Positions 60,671 through 64,000 of a DNA stretch of 64,000 nucleotides are shown one piece after another. Under the pieces are notes generated by a model that saw only the letters and a program-made list of their open reading frames with translations, ran no database searches and was not told the origin of the DNA. Within the stretch, counting starts at the first letter, position 1. Every line of letters begins with the position of its first letter. This DNA comes from Ilex aquifolium (taxonomy: Eukaryota; Streptophyta; Magnoliopsida; Aquifoliales; Aquifoliaceae). The stretch is taken from the NCBI GenBank assembly GCA_951799425.1, contig OX637393.1:25066744-25130743 (forward strand). Reading direction: 5' to 3'. Made by a program: the position numbers and the translations under genes.

Positions 60671-62241
60671 ATAGCCTCAACTGAAAAAAAAAACCCGTCA
60701 AACTTGTGATACACGAAAAGACGGGACAAAAAGTCTGAAATAACCTTCCTGATCCAGAACAGCTTGGGAGATATTTCCCAGCTTGAAACTCATGTAGTTG
60801 CTTCAGCTTTAGCCGCTCGAATTTTCGATATTCCTTTTTCTTTCTCATCAGACGAATGGCATTTTTTTTTATGGAAATCCTAGCTAACTCGAATTTTCGA
60901 TATTCCTTTTTCTTTCTCATCAAACAAATGACATTTTTTTTTGGGAAACCCTAGCTATTCTTAGCATGATATTGGGAAATCTCATTGTTATTACTCAAAC
61001 ATAAGCAAAACTACGAGCACAGATACCAGTTTGGGATATCGCCACTATAGTGAATGAAAGTGAGTGCAACTCAAAGGAGCGAAGTCACCCCACATAACCC
61101 TCCAAGGTTAAGTGCCAAGAGAGGTGCAAAAAAAGGAAGAGAAGATAAACAAAGAAACATACAAAAGCCATCCAGGAAAAAAAGGGTGGTACACAAGGAG
61201 CGTTGAAAACCAAGAACAGAGTTTTGGATAAACAAACTTGATATAAAGAACAAATACAGTTCACCATAATATCCAATAATTCACAGATAGAAACTAAGCG
61301 ACGGGTTCCTTGGCCTCTTCAGTATGCTCATCAGTAGCTTCCTTAGGCTTCAATGTCTCAATCTCTAGCATGAAAGAGTCCAGGTGAAGGTCGGGATATG
61401 ACCTCTCGACCTGATCTTGGAAGTTCATGAACCATTGCACAAAAGCAGAACCATTGCACAATAGCCTCAACTGAAAAAAAAAACCCGTCAAACTTGTGAT
61501 ACACGAAAAGACGGGACAAAAAGTCTGAAATAACCTTCCTGATCCAGAACAGCTTGGGAGATATTTCCCAGCTTGAAACTCATGTAGTTGCTTCAGCTTT
61601 AGCCGCTCGAATTTTCGATATTCCTTTTTCTTTCTCATCAGACGAATGGCATTTTTTTTTATGGAAATCCTAGCTAACTCGAATTTTCGATATTCCTTTT
61701 TCTTTCTCGTCAAACAAATGACATTTTTTTTTTGGGAAACCCTAGCTATTCTTAGCATGATATTGGGAAATCTCATTGTTATTACTCAAACATAAGCAAA
61801 ACTACGAGCACAGATACCAGTTTGGGATATCGCCACTATAGTGAATGAAAGTGAGTGCAACTCAAAGGAGCGAAGTCACCCCACATAACCCTCCAAGGTT
61901 AAGTGCCAAGAGAGGTGCAAAAAAAGGAAGAGAAGATAAACAAAGAAACATACAAAAGCCATCCAGGAAAAAAAGGGTGGTACACAAGGAGCGTTGAAAA
62001 CCAAGAACAGAGTTTTGGATAAACAAACTTGATATAAAGAACAAATACAGTTCACCATAATATCCAATAATTCACAGATAGAAACTAAGCGACGGGTTCC
62101 TTGGCCTCTTCAGTATGCTCATCAGTAGCTTCCTTAGGCTTCAATGTCTCAATCTCTAGCATGAAAGAGTCCAGGTGAAGGTCGGGATATGACCTCTCGA
62201 CCTGATCTTGGAAGTTCATGAACCATTGCACAAAAGCAGAA
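60671..62241. repeat. 0.78-kb near-identical tandem duplication
   Basis: Copies at 60671-61450 and 61461-62241 differ at only a handful of positions (for example a T-run length near 61730 and TCTCATC/TCTCGTC). Each also contains an internal imperfect duplication with AATTTTCGATATTCC twice. The 10-bp joint CCATTGCACA repeats sequence found just before it, suggesting a microhomology event. The duplicated unit carries the C-terminal tail of antisense module (iii). Confidence 0.92.
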
Positions 62242-63610
62242 GCATTCGCCTTGAGGAGCTCAACAATCTTCTCATCTCAAGACTTTAGCTCTACCACTTT
62301 CCCCTTCAGCTCCTCATCCTTCGCTCTCAACTCGGTGTCTTTTCCCTTGACGAAGTCCCAAAAATTAGTGTCCAGATTTGCATAGGATCTCTTTATCTTC
62401 GCCAACAGCTATAACTCTTTCCTCCTTGGAAGCATCAACAGCGTCTAGTGCCCCTCCTAGCTCACGCTCCTTTGTAGCCAGATCATCCCTTAGCTGCCAT
62501 TTGACAAGTTTGATCTTCTCAAGTTCAGAACACAAGAGAGCTTGCTCGAAAGACTGGCCAGCTAGTTCACTCGAAACACGCCTATGATGAAACTCCATCA
62601 TTTTGATACATGCCAAAGCCAAGCAATAGGGTCACATACTATAAAAGAGAAATGGGGAGAATTCAGAAATAATATTTTAAAGGGGTAGCAATAGATCACA
62701 ATACCTCAGTCAGGCCTTGGATGACATGTCTGGTCTTTCTTCCGAAGTTGATCTTCATAGCCTCCTCGGGGTTTGAGGTGGGGACTAGTTCGGCCAATGC
62801 ATCTGCAACTACGGCAGGATCGCGCAAAAACCCATTGCCTTGCGTACCGCCTTGGGGAGATCTTGCTTGACCTCTTTTCCCTCAGAGAATGTCACCTGAT
62901 GAGAAGCTGGATCCGTCCTGATAAGCTCAGCTCCTTTAGCCTAGGGCTCACTCTTGGATGGCAGGTTGATGAGCTCGCCTCCTTCCACCAGTTTCGTCGA
63001 TTTTTTCATGGAAAGGAGCTTAGAAGTTTTCACTAGCTTCCTCCTTTTCCTCTTCCTCTTGCCAGTAAATGCTACCATAATGAGACCAAGATCCATCTGG
63101 TCGGGAGACTCCACATACAATGATTTAGCACTCTGAGTAGGCAATGTCTCAATATGGGGATCAGGCCCGAACTCCGCAAGCTTTTCCCTGGTGACCAAAG
63201 TATAAAAATACTTAAGTCTATAGGCTTCAGCTAAAGCCACTTTCCTAGCCTCCGAAGCCTCAAGGGAAGAGTGAAAACCTATGCATAAACTAAAAGTCAA
63301 GCTTAGAACCACGAAAAATTCACAGTTAGCGGGCAGGTATTTAATTATCATTCTTACACGTGTTCCTCGGGATCCCCCAGGACCGAGGAATGCGGGGAAT
63401 ATCACCAAGCTCTCCTGACAACTCCCAGGAATCACCTCGAACGAAGAAGAACTTTGGCTTCCACCCTTGGTTAAAAGAAGGAAGCCCAGATATCAAACTC
63501 TTTGCCTTAACCCGCTTGGCAAAATAGAAAAAGCCCAATGCTAGAGAAGATTTAAGCTGAAAAAGGTGGGCGAACACACGAATAGTAGGTGAAGAACAGG
63601 GGTGGCTCAA
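62085..63610 (-). pseudogene. Antisense ORF module (iii)
   Basis: From the right: SGLPSFNQGWKPKFFFVRGD in the N-terminal part, then EASEARKVALAEAYRLKYFY and a basic tract (TGKRKRKRRKLVKTSK) that could be a nuclear signal. A coiled coil at 62622-62365 (LELEKIKLVKWQLRDDL-type heptads) and the tail FVQWFMNFQDQVERSYPDLH to KEPVA follow. It corresponds to the middle and C-terminal parts of the antisense gene; the first block is missing. Introns are possible because the pieces lie in different frames. Confidence 0.55.
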
Positions 63611-64000
63611 GGTAAATTGAGGCCTAAAGCGGTAATACTAAATGAGGCCTTTTTATTTTTAGTATTATTTTTTTTAAAAAATATTTTTAATTTTTTTTTA
63701 AGTTAGAGAGGAGGATGTGATACTTTATTTTTTGTTTTTTTAAGAGAGGGAGAGATTTTATTTATTTATTTTTTAAAATTTTGATTTTTGAGTTTCTAAT
63801 ATTATGGATTGAATTGTAAGCCCAAATTATTGAAATTACAATTTTTTGATTGGGCTTAAATTTTTTGGGGCCTTTTTATAAGGCCTAAAATTTTTATGAA
63901 TTTAATTTTTTTATGTGGACTAGTTATGTATCTGTAATTATGGGGCCTTCTAAAAATTTGGGGCCTAAAGCCCATGCTTTTTTTTTAACACTATAGGGCC
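63597..64000 (+). mobile_element. hAT-like element, left end, cut by the window
   Basis: The sequence starts CAGGGGTGGCTCAAGG, a classic hAT terminus. It has at least eight GGCCT/AGGCC words over the next 400 bases (GAGGCCTAAAG, GGGGCCTTTTTATAAGG), typical of subterminal repeats. The interior is AT-rich. The right end is outside the window. Confidence 0.65.

Larger units (their letters stand above)
50520..63596 (+). mobile_element. Tat-lineage Ty3/gypsy element with antisense ORFs
   Basis: A 5' LTR-like region ends at 51304, followed by the primer site TGGCGCCGTCTGTGGGAA. Gag, protease, RT, RNase H, a second RNase H and integrase follow to about 56800. Then come a 107-110-bp tandem array and three antisense ORF modules. 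This plan is characteristic of Tat/Retand-type elements. The 3' LTR is not seen before the hAT-like element at 63597. The left LTR boundary is uncertain because no partner is available for comparison. Confidence 0.75.

Overview
This is nuclear DNA from a flowering plant, most likely a eudicot; I cannot name the species. The evidence is a spliced chloroplast-protein gene, several lineages of plant Ty1/copia and Ty3/gypsy retrotransposons, a fragment of a plant mitochondrial gene, and AT-rich introns. There is no sign of bacterial operons, CRISPR arrays, rRNA or tRNA genes.

Host gene. Four exons of one minus-strand gene can be joined in frame with good splice sites: 34483-33866, 31278-31193, 26968-26795 and 2569-2455. 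The product is a CemA-like chloroplast envelope protein that I recognise as DLDG1. The 3' exons are not in the window. The third intron is about 24.2 kb and most of it is transposable-element debris; the first and second introns also hold insertions.

Layout from left to right. 1-2454: 3' side of exon 4, with relics of a TIR element and an LTR. 2570-26794: the giant intron. It holds a decayed minus-strand gypsy element (about 3499-11540) split by a 335-bp hAT-like MITE (4224-4558) and by a full-length copia element (4791-9853). Next come an Athila/Tat-like non-autonomous gypsy element in an LTR-internal-LTR-internal arrangement (about 11560-17683) carrying an 864-bp hAT-like MITE, a minus-strand copia remnant (17684-20183) split by another TIR element, the 5' end of a further copia element (20897-22650), another TIR element (23399-24631), a 130-bp duplication, and a ccmFN mitochondrial insertion. 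26969-33865: introns 2 and 1, with a 1-kb hAT-like element, a SINE-like element and two opposed copia 3' ends. 35094-37774: a 2.7-kb hAT-like element upstream of the gene that carries fragments of two host genes, a NEDD8-conjugating E2 (UBC12/RCE1) and a PRISE-type 5-beta-reductase. 38846-49531: a Tekay/Del-type chromovirus with 2.1-2.2-kb LTRs and an LTR-like insertion in gag. About 50520-63596: a Tat-lineage gypsy element with a second, archaeal-type RNase H, 3' tandem repeats, three successive antisense ORF modules and a 0.78-kb recent duplication. From 63597 to the window end: the start of another hAT-like element.

Every retroelement polyprotein is broken by stops, frameshifts or lost catalytic residues, so none looks autonomous. 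The functional core is the host gene. The most unusual features are its giant intron, the gene-capturing hAT-like element just upstream of it, the set of motif-dense TIR elements, and the triplicated antisense module in the Tat element.
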